Assembly: GCA_050014415.1 (NCBI GenBank)
Contig: JBEKDJ010000033.1
Span: 1 to 24,752, forward strand
Reading direction: 5' to 3'
Origin: JBEKDJ01 sp050014415
GTDB taxonomy: Bacteria > Desulfobacterota > BSN033 > UBA1163
Length of the DNA stretch: 24,752 bases
Part shown: positions 13,893-22,734 of the stretch, piece by piece
Numbering within the stretch: position 1 is the stretch's first letter
How the letters are laid out: the number at the start of each line of letters is the position of its first letter
Made by a program: the position numbers and the translations under genes
Notes under the pieces: generated by a model
Told to the model about the DNA's origin: nothing
The model's database searches: none
The model's input: the letters and a program-made list of their open reading frames with translations, nothing else

Positions 13893-14876
13893 TCAAAGCT
13901 TGATCTCGATGACAGACTTCTCCTTCAGTGTGCTGAGAAACTGTTTAAACGCCTTCTCCATCTCTGCTGCATAATAGTCCCCCTGAACCCTCTCCTTCAC
14001 CTTCTCAAAAGGAGGGGGATCTCCTCCCTTCCGATCGAGGAGCTTGATAAGATGGAAACCGAAATCCGTTCGAACGATCCCGCTCACCTCTCCGACCTGA
14101 AGACGCAGCGCCTCTCTCTCAAAGGCAGGGAGGAGATCTCCTCTCTTAACAAAACCCAAGTCTCCTCGATCCTTACTGGAGGCATCTTCCGAATAGAGGA
14201 GGGCCATCTCTCCAAAATCCTCTCCCTTTTTGATCTTTTCTAAAACCTTCTGACATTTCCGCCTAATTTCCAGAACCCTCTCCGATGTCGCCTCTTTTGG
14301 GATGGTGAATAGGATGTGGCCGGGTCGAAAGGATTCGCTCGTTCGATATCGATCGATATTGTTACGATAGAAATCCCTCAACTCTTTTTCTCCGAGTTTT
14401 GGTTCCGTCTTTACGGCCCATTGGAGAAACTTCGTACGCTGAAGCCTCTTTTCGATCTGTTTTTTAAAGGCCTCCACGGTCAGACCCTCATTTGCCAAGG
14501 CTTTCTCTAAATCCTCTTGTGTGGCGGCGTTTCGCTTCTTGATCTCTTCCAAGGCTCCCTCTACCTCTTTGCTCGTCACCTTGATCCCAGCCTTATTCAC
14601 TTCTTGATCGATCAACTTCTCCTCGATGAGCTTCTCCAGGATTTCCCGAAAAACCCCCTGGATTTTTTTCCGCCTTTCCAACCGGTCCTCGGTCTTGATC
14701 TCTTCCTGAAAAGGACCCATCGACTTTTCAACCTCAGAGAGGGTGATGACCTCCTGATTGACGATAGCTACGACACGATCGACAACGGCGCCACTCGAAG
14801 AGATCGGCCAACAAAGGAAGAACGAGAGCCCGATCTTGAAAAGGACCTTTCCCCTCATCTTCTCTTTCTCTTTCAT
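13893..14876 (-). CDS. SurA-like periplasmic peptidyl-prolyl isomerase
   Basis: A secreted chaperone/isomerase of 327 residues. After a basic start (MKEKEKMRGK) there is a signal peptide (VLFKIGLSFFLCWPISSSGA). Residues about 31-190 form a SurA-type N-terminal chaperone region beginning VVDRVVAIVNQEVITLSEVEK. One parvulin domain follows (GHILFTIPKEATSE, YSEDASSKDRGDLGFVKRGD, FGFHLIKLLDRK). The start ATG 14874-14876 overlaps the previous stop as ATGA; a longer in-frame ORF to 14936 would lie inside the upstream gene and breaks the signal peptide. It is the third of three adjacent parvulins after mfd. SurA helps beta-barrel outer-membrane proteins fold, so an outer membrane is implied. Confidence 0.87.
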   Translation of the reverse strand: MKEKEKMRGKVLFKIGLSFFLCWPISSSGAVVDRVVAIVNQEVITLSEVEKSMGPFQEEIKTEDRLERRKKIQGVFREILEKLIEEKLIDQEVNKAGIKVTSKEVEGALEEIKKRNAATQEDLEKALANEGLTVEAFKKQIEKRLQRTKFLQWAVKTEPKLGEKELRDFYRNNIDRYRTSESFRPGHILFTIPKEATSERVLEIRRKCQKVLEKIKKGEDFGEMALLYSEDASSKDRGDLGFVKRGDLLPAFEREALRLQVGEVSGIVRTDFGFHLIKLLDRKGGDPPPFEKVKERVQGDYYAAEMEKAFKQFLSTLKEKSVIEIKL

Positions 14877-15826
14877 GACCTGAGCCACTTCGTGTTGACC
14901 ATCACCTTTGCCTTCCCTTTGAGTCCTTTGAGCCACGTTTGGTATTCCTCCTCCCCTTTCTTCTGCCCGAGTTCCTGGAGAATCCCTGGCCTCGCCTCCA
15001 CGAAGGGAATCTGCCGGGGCTCGATCTTCTCCTCCAATTTAAAGATATGATATCCGTAAGGGCTTTTGATGACTTCGCTAATCGCCCCCACCTCCATCGT
15101 AAAAACATTTTCGAATTCAGTTGGTCTCTCCCCTCGGCTGAAATAGCCCAAATCCCCTCCCTTTGCCTTTTCAGGCCCTAACGATTTCTCCAACGCTAAC
15201 TTCTCGAAGACCTCCCCCTTTCTTAGCCGTTTCAGGATCTGGATGGCTTCCTCCCCATCGGCCACCACGATCTGACGAGCTCTGACTTTCTGAGGTAACA
15301 AAAATGAGGCACGATAGGCCTCGTAATATTGGACGGCCTCTTTTTCGTCGATCTTTCCCCTATAATGGTGGACGCTTCGGATCATCTTCTCCGCCAATAA
15401 CTCTTCTTCCAGTCGAGCTTTCCACTCGTCCAGGGTCATACCTCTGAGGCCTAGCTTCTCTCCAAACCCCTCTCCGGGATAATCCATCTTCATCTCAGAG
15501 ATGACCTGATTCAAATCCTCTTCGGAGACCTTCATTCCTGATCGTCGGGCTTCTTGGACGAGAATCTTCCGTTCAATCACCTGATCCAAATAGGCCTTTT
15601 TCAAATCTCCAAGGTTCGTCTCCTTAGGCTCCTTGCCCGGCTCCAATATCAACTCTTGAAACTCCCGATCAAATTCGCCGACTGTGATCTGTTCCTTATT
15701 GACTCGAGCCAGGACATCCTCAGGGAATCTCCCTCCCCGTTGGCTGCACCCCCACACCAAAAGGAAAATGGCGAGCAAAGTGAAAAAGGATTGCATCCTG
15801 TGTTTTCTGTCACTCATCGAAATCAT
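14873..15826 (-). CDS. Parvulin-type isomerase, predicted lipoprotein (middle of three)
   Basis: A predicted lipoprotein of 317 residues. The signal sequence FFTLLAIFLLVWGCSQRGG gives a lipobox with Cys27. Residues about 35-170 are a SurA/PrsA-type N-domain (LARVNKEQITVGEFDREFQE) with charged helices, and one parvulin domain follows (VRARQIVVADGEEAIQILK, GGDLGYFSRGERPTEFENV, SPYGYHIFKLEEK). It starts ATG 15824-15826, overlapping the preceding stop as ATGA; ATG at residue 4 or 11 is also possible. Its own stop overlaps the SurA-like start. The three genes are probably made together. The lipid anchor should hold it at the outer leaflet of the inner membrane or at the inner face of the outer membrane. 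Client proteins are unknown. Confidence 0.83.
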   Translation of the reverse strand: MISMSDRKHRMQSFFTLLAIFLLVWGCSQRGGRFPEDVLARVNKEQITVGEFDREFQELILEPGKEPKETNLGDLKKAYLDQVIERKILVQEARRSGMKVSEEDLNQVISEMKMDYPGEGFGEKLGLRGMTLDEWKARLEEELLAEKMIRSVHHYRGKIDEKEAVQYYEAYRASFLLPQKVRARQIVVADGEEAIQILKRLRKGEVFEKLALEKSLGPEKAKGGDLGYFSRGERPTEFENVFTMEVGAISEVIKSPYGYHIFKLEEKIEPRQIPFVEARPGILQELGQKKGEEEYQTWLKGLKGKAKVMVNTKWLRS

Positions 15827-16725
15827 CTTTTCTCTTCCTTTGGCCTCTGTTCCTTTTTCTCTTCTTCAACCCATAACTTCTCGTTGATGACGATCTTGGC
15901 TCTCGATTTCGCTTCCTTCACATATTGAAGATAAGCGTCTTGTCTTTTCTTGGCCTGGAGGAAAAACCGGATTTTCTCTTTAACCTGATCTAAAGGTCTC
16001 AAGAAGTTCCCTTTTCTGTCTTCCAACCGGATGAGATGATATCCATAAGGCGTCTTGACAACCTCACTAATCGCTCCAATCTTCCTAAGAGAAAAAGCTG
16101 CTTCTTCAAAAGGGGCAAACGAAGGAGACAATTGTCCTCTTCGGATATAGCCAAGGTTTCCTCCATCACTACGGGACGGGTCAACATTGTAAGTGGCCGC
16201 TAACTTCTCAAAACTCTCACCCCGGGAGAGTTTCATCAGCACCTCTTTCAGGGCGGGATCCGAAGTCACAAAAATATGGCGGATCTTTACCTCAAGAGGT
16301 TCGGTAAAGAGGTCTTTATTCTCTTTGTAGTATTGCTCGACCTCATTTTCAGAGACCTCGCCTTTTCCCCTTAGCACCTCTTCAAGAAGGGCATCGATGA
16401 CCATCGCCCTCTTGAAGTCATCAACCTTTGCCAAGACCTCCTTGTTCTTATCAAAGCCTTTCTTTCTTGCCTCTTGATACAACACCTCTCGGGTGACGAC
16501 GTAATTGTCGAGAAAGTCCCTTAACCCCTTTTCGTTCAGCAGCCTCATCTTCCCTTCCAGGGATTGCTTCTCGGACATCTGTCGGAACTCTTCGAGCGAG
16601 ATGGAAACATTGTTGATCTTAACAAGCCCCTTTTCACCCAGCACCTTTTCTCCAAATCTCTCACAACTTGCAAATAAGAAGAGAAAGTGGAGGGAGATCC
16701 CAAAGAAGATTAATCTTTTGATCAT
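15823..16725 (-). CDS. Parvulin-type isomerase, predicted lipoprotein (first of three)
   Basis: A 300-residue predicted lipoprotein, the first of the three isomerases. The signal peptide IKRLIFFGISLHFLFLFASCE ends at a likely lipobox Cys21; the residue at -3 is Phe rather than Leu, a mild departure. An N-terminal chaperone-like segment (VKINNVSISLEEFRQMSEKQ) is followed by long helices. The parvulin domain contains IRHIFVTSDPALKE, DGGNLGYIRRGQLSPSF and TPYGYHLIRLEDRKG. Strong RBS (AAGGAG) lies 6 bases before ATG 16725. It follows mfd by 81 bases and overlaps the next gene as ATGA. Such proteins assist folding of secreted proteins; Gram-positive PrsA is the nearest well-studied design, but here the setting is Gram-negative-like. 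Confidence 0.84.
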   Translation of the reverse strand: MIKRLIFFGISLHFLFLFASCERFGEKVLGEKGLVKINNVSISLEEFRQMSEKQSLEGKMRLLNEKGLRDFLDNYVVTREVLYQEARKKGFDKNKEVLAKVDDFKRAMVIDALLEEVLRGKGEVSENEVEQYYKENKDLFTEPLEVKIRHIFVTSDPALKEVLMKLSRGESFEKLAATYNVDPSRSDGGNLGYIRRGQLSPSFAPFEEAAFSLRKIGAISEVVKTPYGYHLIRLEDRKGNFLRPLDQVKEKIRFFLQAKKRQDAYLQYVKEAKSRAKIVINEKLWVEEEKKEQRPKEEKR

Positions 16726-16806
16726 TATCGTCTCCTTCCCAACGGATGAATGTATCCACTCTGCTTGAAGGCAGTGATGAATCGGTACGGTAAGAAATCT
16801 ATCATA

Positions 16807-19800
16807 TCATGCCAAGGCTTGCAATAGCCTTTTCGTCGCCCCGAATGGATCTTCCCTTATTCCCGGCCATCCCTCGATGACCAATTTGGAGTCTGGAGTA
16901 AATCGATATTGGCCTTGTCCCCCCTGGACCAGATCGACGATTCTCTGGGGAGAGACTCGGGTGGCCTCATCGAAAGCAAGGACCAATCGAGAAGGAGTCT
17001 CCTCTAACTTCTTGATCGACAATTTCGTTAGAAGGATTTTCACTTTGATCACTTCAAGAAGATGATCCACTTCTTCAGGAATCTTCCCAAATCGGTCAGC
17101 TATCTCCTCCCGGATCATCTCCACTTCCTCATCAGAGTGTGCGAGGGAGAGTCTCCGATAGAGGCCTAATCTCGCAGCAGGGTCCTCCACGTAGACCTCC
17201 GGAATGTAGGCCGGAAGATGGAAATGGATCTCCGGTGTGATCTCTTCAATCACCTCCTCACCTTTTAACTCTTTAATGGCCTTCTCCATCAATTGGGTAT
17301 AGAGTTCAAGTCCCACGGCAGTAATGTGTCCGGATTGGGATGACCCGATAAGGTTTCCCGCACCCCGAATCTCCAGATCCTGAATGGCCAATCTGAATCC
17401 CGACCCCAGCTCACTCAATTCTTGAATCGCCCGAAGCCTTTTCATTGCATCCCTTGAAAGGGTGAGATCTCCAGGAACGAGGAGATAGGCATAGGCTTGA
17501 TGGCTCCCTCGGCCGACCCGCCCCCGGAGCTGATAGAGGTCTGCCAGACCGAAGCGCTCCGCATGGTTGATCAAGATGGTGTTGGCCGTCGGGATGTCCA
17601 AACCCGATTCAATAATACTGGTGCAGACGAGGAGGTTGTATTCCTTCCCGATGAACTGTAACATCACCTTCTCGAGTTCCTTCTCTTTCATCTGGCCGTG
17701 GGCAATCGCCAAAGAGGCCTCTGGGATGAGCTGCCTCAGATGGTTGGCCAATGTCCGGATGTTCTGGACCCACGGATGGACAAAGAAGACCTGACCTCCT
17801 CGGCCGAGCTCCCGCCGAACCGCTTCACGGATGACTTCATCATCATAGCGCACCACGAAAGACCGGATGGAGAGACGATTCTCAGGAGGGGTCTGGATTA
17901 GACTAAGATCCCGAATGCCGGAGATGGCCATCTGAAGTGTTCTCGGAATGGGGGTGGCCGTGAGCGTGATCACATCTACCAATTTTCTTAGCTGTTTCAA
18001 TCTCTCTTTGTCAGCGACGCCGAATCGATGCTCCTCATCAATCACTACCAACCCCAAATCTCGGAAGATCACATCCTTCTGAAGGAGCCGATGCGTCCCG
18101 ATGAGAATATCCACCTTCCCCTCTCTTAATCGCTGGAGGATTTCTTTCTGCTCCCGGGGGCTTCTAAACCGACTCAACATCTCTGTCACCACGGGATGGG
18201 TTTTGAATCGGTCGCGGAAAGTCTGGTGATGTTGTTGAGCCAGAACAGTAGTAGGGACCAGAATGGCGACCTGTTTTCCATCCATCACCGCTCGGTATGC
18301 CGCTCGAATGGCGACCTCTGTCTTGCCATACCCCACATCTCCACAGATCAGACGATCCATAGGCTTCGAAAAGCCCATGTCTTTCATCACTTCCTCAATG
18401 GCCCTGGTCTGGCCAGGTGTCTCCTCGTATTCGAAGGTGGCTTCAAACTCTTTGTAAGATGGATCTAATGGCGAAAAACTGAATCCGCTAAACACCTGTC
18501 TTGCTGCATAGAGGTCAAGAATCTCCTTCACCATCTCTGACACCGCCGCCTTCACCCTCTTTTTTGCCCTCTGCCAAGAGCCACTGCCCAGCTTATCCAG
18601 CTTGGGAGGTCTCCCATCACCGCCGATATAGCGTTGAATCAAGTTGAGACGGTCCACAGGAAGATAGAGTTTATCGCCATCAAGGTATTCCAAGAGAAGG
18701 TAGTCATTCGATACGCCTCCAATGCTCAAATGGTTTAACCCTCTGTAGATACCAACTCCGTAATCCGTGTGGACGATAAAATCGGCTTCACGAAGTTCGC
18801 GGTATGAAGAAAGGGGAGGGCTCCCTTCCTGCATTAGGTGAGTCCCAACCCTTCCCTCACTCAGTCTTCTCCTCTCACCAAAGATCTCCTCTTCTGTCAG
18901 TAGCCCCCATCCTTCAAGGGTATTTCGAAATCCCGAGGAAAGCGAGCCGAGGAGAAGAATGAGGTTTGCAGCTGGTTGATGGATCACTTCTTTGAACCTC
19001 TTCATCTTCTCCAAATTTGATACCACTTCATAATGGGAGAAAAGATCCATCAACCTCTCAGCCTGGCCCGAGGTATGCGAAACAATGAGGACTCTCATCC
19101 CTTTATCCTGCCAAGCACGGAGGTGCTTGAGAAGAGTAGAGAAAGGGGAGGTTTCGGTGAGGCCACCCTCTGCTGATAAGGCACCCTTCATCTCGGCTTG
19201 GAGATCCGCATTACTCTCCATCTGAAAAGAAAACACGGGGGCGCATTGGGGAGGGGCAAGGGGCCCTTCTTGGAGAAAGACCATTTGGAATGGCTCCAGA
19301 GAACGGAAGAGATCGTCGAAGCCCAGATAAATGGACGCCGGTGGGACTACAGAATCTTTTTTCGCTAAGGCCTTTTCATACTGTCCTCTGATGAGACGGG
19401 AGAAGGCTTCTGCCTCTCTTTCCACTGCATCTGGTTCGTCAATGAAGACCCTTCCATTCTCGTTAAGATAATCCAAAAGAGTTGCCAGAGGTTGATCAGA
19501 GAAATCCTTTGAAATATCTCTTGCTGGCAGGAGAATAGCGTTTCTCATCGCAACCAGTGCGATGGAACGTTGGGTCTCCGTCTCAAATCGGCGGATGGAC
19601 TCCAATCGGTCCCCTTCAAATTCCAACCGCAGGGGTTCCTCATAAGAGGGCGTGTAGATATCGATGATCGCCCCTCGGAGGCTGAAATCCCCCCTCTCCT
19701 CCACAAGGCGCACTTCAGTATATCCAGAATCGTGCAAGAAATTGACCAAGCGGTCTCGATTCACCTCCTCTCCTGCTGAGAGAGAAAAGACGGACTCTCT

Positions 19801-20208
19801 TAGGTCGGAAGGCGAGAAAACCTTTTGCATCAAGGCCTTGGTTGACGAGACGATCATCACCTCCTCCCCTCTCAGGAGAGAGTAGAGGCAATTCACCCTT
19901 TCCCGGATGATTTCTGGATGGGGGGAAATATTATCATAGGGGAGGGTCTCCCACTGGGGGAAGAGGATGGAGGGAACATCCGTCTCCTCCTGAAAGAATC
20001 GGAGATCTTGGATGAGAGATTCGGCATTGCGGAGATGGGGGACAACGATCACAAGGGGCGCCTTCACCTTTTCCCCCAATAGGGACAAGACATAGGCCTT
20101 AGAAGAGCCAATCAGTCCTGTTAATCCGACACGTTTCGATTTCTCCCATGGTTCGGATTCGACCCAAGAATAAAATGCATGAAGGTCTCCATTTCTCTGT
20201 GGAACCAT
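16807..20208 (-). CDS. mfd: Transcription-repair coupling factor Mfd
   Basis: Mfd removes RNA polymerase stalled at DNA damage and recruits UvrA, using ATP-driven translocation on DNA. The protein has 1133 residues, close to E. coli's 1148. Domains in order: a UvrB-like N-terminal part (about 1-350, with SILFPQWETLPYDNISPHPE), a linker, the RNA-polymerase-interacting CarD-like domain (about 480-560, EADFIVHTDYGVGIYRGLNH), the helicase core with Walker A GDVGYGKTEVA near residue 620 and the DEEH box near 722, TATPIPRTLQMA, QLRGRVGRG and the C-terminal TRCF domain (about 970-1070). ATG 20208 has only a poor RBS. All essential motifs are intact. It lies between a DUF2062 gene and the parvulin cluster on the same strand. 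Confidence 0.97.
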   Translation of the reverse strand: MVPQRNGDLHAFYSWVESEPWEKSKRVGLTGLIGSSKAYVLSLLGEKVKAPLVIVVPHLRNAESLIQDLRFFQEETDVPSILFPQWETLPYDNISPHPEIIRERVNCLYSLLRGEEVMIVSSTKALMQKVFSPSDLRESVFSLSAGEEVNRDRLVNFLHDSGYTEVRLVEERGDFSLRGAIIDIYTPSYEEPLRLEFEGDRLESIRRFETETQRSIALVAMRNAILLPARDISKDFSDQPLATLLDYLNENGRVFIDEPDAVEREAEAFSRLIRGQYEKALAKKDSVVPPASIYLGFDDLFRSLEPFQMVFLQEGPLAPPQCAPVFSFQMESNADLQAEMKGALSAEGGLTETSPFSTLLKHLRAWQDKGMRVLIVSHTSGQAERLMDLFSHYEVVSNLEKMKRFKEVIHQPAANLILLLGSLSSGFRNTLEGWGLLTEEEIFGERRRLSEGRVGTHLMQEGSPPLSSYRELREADFIVHTDYGVGIYRGLNHLSIGGVSNDYLLLEYLDGDKLYLPVDRLNLIQRYIGGDGRPPKLDKLGSGSWQRAKKRVKAAVSEMVKEILDLYAARQVFSGFSFSPLDPSYKEFEATFEYEETPGQTRAIEEVMKDMGFSKPMDRLICGDVGYGKTEVAIRAAYRAVMDGKQVAILVPTTVLAQQHHQTFRDRFKTHPVVTEMLSRFRSPREQKEILQRLREGKVDILIGTHRLLQKDVIFRDLGLVVIDEEHRFGVADKERLKQLRKLVDVITLTATPIPRTLQMAISGIRDLSLIQTPPENRLSIRSFVVRYDDEVIREAVRRELGRGGQVFFVHPWVQNIRTLANHLRQLIPEASLAIAHGQMKEKELEKVMLQFIGKEYNLLVCTSIIESGLDIPTANTILINHAERFGLADLYQLRGRVGRGSHQAYAYLLVPGDLTLSRDAMKRLRAIQELSELGSGFRLAIQDLEIRGAGNLIGSSQSGHITAVGLELYTQLMEKAIKELKGEEVIEEITPEIHFHLPAYIPEVYVEDPAARLGLYRRLSLAHSDEEVEMIREEIADRFGKIPEEVDHLLEVIKVKILLTKLSIKKLEETPSRLVLAFDEATRVSPQRIVDLVQGGQGQYRFTPDSKLVIEGWPGIREDPFGATKRLLQALA

Positions 20209-20270
20209 ATTTACTCATTTTGAAATCAAAGTGGATGGGTGTCAAGGAGTGAGTTGCGTCGGTGCGCTGA

Positions 20271-20386
20271 CCTTCCTAAGCCCGCCCAAGTGGGCTTCGT
20301 GAAGGCAGGAGCATCTCAATGCGCAAGCACGTCCGTAATCCGTGACTCGCAAGAGAAACTCACCCACTCGGACACGGATTACGGAC
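20271..20386. repeat. Large structured palindromic region between DUF2062 gene and mfd
   Basis: GTCCGTAATCCGTG (20331-20344) and CACGGATTACGGAC (20373-20386) form a perfect 14-base inverted repeat with a 28-base spacer. A separate hairpin pairs CCTTC and AAGCCC with GGGCTT and GAAGG (20271-20305). GTGAGTT (20249-20255) also pairs with AACTCAC (20357-20363). Nothing coding is seen here. It could be a terminator for the DUF2062 gene or a mobile palindromic repeat. Confidence 0.65.
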
Positions 20387-20395
20387 ACGGTCACG

Positions 20396-20863
20396 TTATT
20401 TTCTATGGGAGCGATAGAATTTGATCCACCTGAGGGCTAGAGGGTACGCGACCAAGGCGAACAGCGCAGCCAGGATCAGAGATCCGACCAGAAAAGAGAG
20501 GAGAATGCCCCGCTGGGAAGTGACTCGGCTCCAGAAATCTGAACTAATGAATCCTTTCTCCATCCCAAACTGAAAGATCGTCTTGAGGACGGTCGTGTTG
20601 ATCCGAAATTTCATCACTTGCGTTCCCAACCACGTCGCAAGCACATAATAGGGTACGATCCACAATGGGGTATTTGTCCAAATCCCTAGAAGTACAGCCA
20701 CCCGGTTCAACCTGAAGAGAAAAGCGATCACCACACCCGTGAGGGTGTGAAACCCAAGAAAGGGAGAAAATCCCAAAAAGATCCCGATGGAATAGGCTAG
20801 GGCCGTCCGTTCAGGTGTGTCTTCGATATGAAGCAATTTTCTGACGAGATCTTTTAGTTTAAT
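20396..20863 (-). CDS. DUF2062 membrane protein, start uncertain
   Basis: A small membrane protein (DUF2062). The segment ERTALAYSIGIFLGFSPFLGFHTLTG and the helices LTGVVIAFLFRLNRVAVLLG and ILLSFLVGSLILAALFALVA are typical. The last residues are basic (KFYRSHRK). The ORF from TTG 20836 gives 146 residues but has no good RBS. The frame is open nine codons further upstream, reading IKLKDLVRK before LLHIEDTPERT, which fits the family's usual N-terminus. The only start-like codon there is ATT 20861-20863, with AGGA 7 bases before it. I therefore give the longer form (155 residues). Function is unknown; some relatives lie near glycosyltransferase or cell-envelope genes. It precedes mfd on the same strand. 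Confidence 0.7.
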   Translation of the reverse strand: MKLKDLVRKLLHIEDTPERTALAYSIGIFLGFSPFLGFHTLTGVVIAFLFRLNRVAVLLGIWTNTPLWIVPYYVLATWLGTQVMKFRINTTVLKTIFQFGMEKGFISSDFWSRVTSQRGILLSFLVGSLILAALFALVAYPLALRWIKFYRSHRK

Positions 20864-21621
20864 CTCTCCGTCCTGCTTTCCGTCTACTGTCCTTTAAGAT
20901 TCCATTCTCTGCTTTACCCTTTCTCGCAATATATTACCACCCCGCCATGCAACTTAATACGCGTGTCATCAATCCACTTTGCGTCTGTTACCGGCAGGTG
21001 AGTTTACACGTAGGCAGACACATGCCAAGAAATTGACATCCACCTCGTTTTTTTTCGACGGTGGCTGCCCGGACAGACGCAGTTTCCTTCCCTTTCAGAA
21101 AGGACATTCTCAGTCAAAGACTCTGTTCTGCGTGAAGGGCTAGGACAATTAAGGGTAAGGGTAAGGTTCGGCAATGGTGTACCAAATTGGTTCGAAAAAG
21201 TCAACCCCTTGACTCCCTTGACTTCCTTCTTGCCTCCCTTGACTGCTTACATGCGCAGTCAATTCTCCAGAAACAAAATCTACTCAAGCAGGTATGTCCA
21301 GACTCCGAGTCCTGAACCAACCGTTACTCTCGTTCTAGAGGGCGAAGTTGAGAAGAGAACCCCTCCATATGGCAGGGCTCTCTTCCCCGCGGTTTTGAGG
21401 TATTGAAATCTCCATATCGGAATGGGGAGTGGATACATCCGTTTTCTGTTGTCTCTTTCAGTCTGCCTGCGCGGGCGTGGCAGCCAAGGATGGTGAGCCT
21501 TCCACGAACAATACTTTTGAAAAATAGGGTATTCTATGTTAATTTCATCTTCAGAAATTGTAATAAAAGCGACCTTTATCCTCGCGTGGGTCCGTTCAAA
21601 TGGCACGAGGAAGGAACAAAA
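20864..21621. other. Gene-free interval with hairpin and 9-base repeats
   Basis: No convincing gene on either strand. Three copies of CCCTTGACT occur at 21206-21214, 21215-21223 and 21236-21244. A strong hairpin at 21352-21385 pairs GAAGAGA with TCTCTTC and CCC with GGG across a mismatch. The upstream in-frame extension of the next gene (from 21403) overlaps this interval but has no RBS and no family match. Confidence 0.5.
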
Positions 21622-22590
21622 ATGACGACACAGTTTCTTGATAAGATTTATAAGATTGAACTTCCCATCCCTTTCCCCCTCCAAACGACTAATGTCTACT
21701 TTATTGATGAACCTCCAAGGACCCTTGTCGACGCCGGGATTAAGACCGAGGCCTCCTTCGAGACATTGAAAAAGGGGCTCAAAAAGATAGGTTTCAGCCT
21801 TAACCTGATCGAACGGATCTTAATTACTCATGCCCATATCGATCATCACGGACAAGCTAAGAGGATCGCCCTGGAAACCGGTGCTCCTATCTATATTCAT
21901 TCCATAGAATATGGAAGAACTCGATCGATCATCCACTCCCTCGGACTGTTGAAAGTGGTACTGTTGAAAAACGGTGTGCCAGAAGCCTTCGCCAATGAGG
22001 CCGTCTATTATATCGAATCCGCCCAAAAAATGGCTGACTCTTTAGACGAGGCTTTTCTCTTAAACGATGGAGATGCCATCCTTTTTGATTCGATGAGATG
22101 GAGAACCATTCACTGCCCCGGCCACAGTCCGGGTTTGGTCTGCTTCTATTGGCAGGAGAAAAAACTCTTATTCACGGGAGATCACCTCCTAAAAGAAATC
22201 ACACCCAATCCAATCCTGGATATTTCCGAGGGCAAATCACCTTTCCATTACCCAAGCCTAAAGGAGTACTTAACCTCCTTGGAAAAGGTTGAAAGATTAG
22301 AAATTTCTCTCCTTCTTCCTGGTCATGGCGAGGAGATCACCGATGCAAAAGGTCTGATTAAAAGAGTCTTCACCCACCATCAGGAGCGCATGGGGCGTAT
22401 ACTGTCCATCCTATCGGATAAAGAAAAGACTCCCTTTGAAATCGCTATGGATCTGTTTCCTGGGGTTCCCCCTTTCGAGATCTTCTTAGGAATTTCTGAG
22501 GCCGTCGGCCATTTAGAGATTCTGAAGGAGAAGGGGAAGGTCAGCGTGAAGGAAAGAGAGGGAAAGGATTACTATTCCTTAGAAATCTGA
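21622..22590 (+). CDS. MBL-fold metallo-hydrolase
   Basis: A metallo-beta-lactamase-fold hydrolase of 322 residues. The zinc motif THAHIDHHGQ provides His70, His72, Asp74 and His75; further ligands are the His in CPGHSPGLV, the Asp in LLFTGDHLL and the His in LLLPGHGEE, so a two-metal site is complete. The last 70 residues (QERMGRILSILSDKEKTPFE and KEKGKVSVKEREGKDYYSL) look like a winged-helix tail, as in LACTB2/hydroxyacylglutathione-hydrolase-like relatives. I chose ATG 21622 (AGGAAGG about 8 bases upstream) over the longer ORF from 21403, since the family sequence begins at LPIPFPLQTTNVYFID. It stands alone. Substrate is unknown: thioester, RNA or small ester are all possible for this fold. 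Confidence 0.9.
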   Translation: MTTQFLDKIYKIELPIPFPLQTTNVYFIDEPPRTLVDAGIKTEASFETLKKGLKKIGFSLNLIERILITHAHIDHHGQAKRIALETGAPIYIHSIEYGRTRSIIHSLGLLKVVLLKNGVPEAFANEAVYYIESAQKMADSLDEAFLLNDGDAILFDSMRWRTIHCPGHSPGLVCFYWQEKKLLFTGDHLLKEITPNPILDISEGKSPFHYPSLKEYLTSLEKVERLEISLLLPGHGEEITDAKGLIKRVFTHHQERMGRILSILSDKEKTPFEIAMDLFPGVPPFEIFLGISEAVGHLEILKEKGKVSVKEREGKDYYSLEI

Positions 22591-22734
22591 GGCCCGCCCG
22601 CAAGATCCCGGGGATTTGATGAATGCAGAGCCGCCATTTGCTGCTCTCGAGATTCTGATTCAGACTCCCCTCATCACACTGAAAGGCGTCAAATTTGTTA
22701 AATTCTCATTGATTCCTTGATCTTAATTTAGTAA

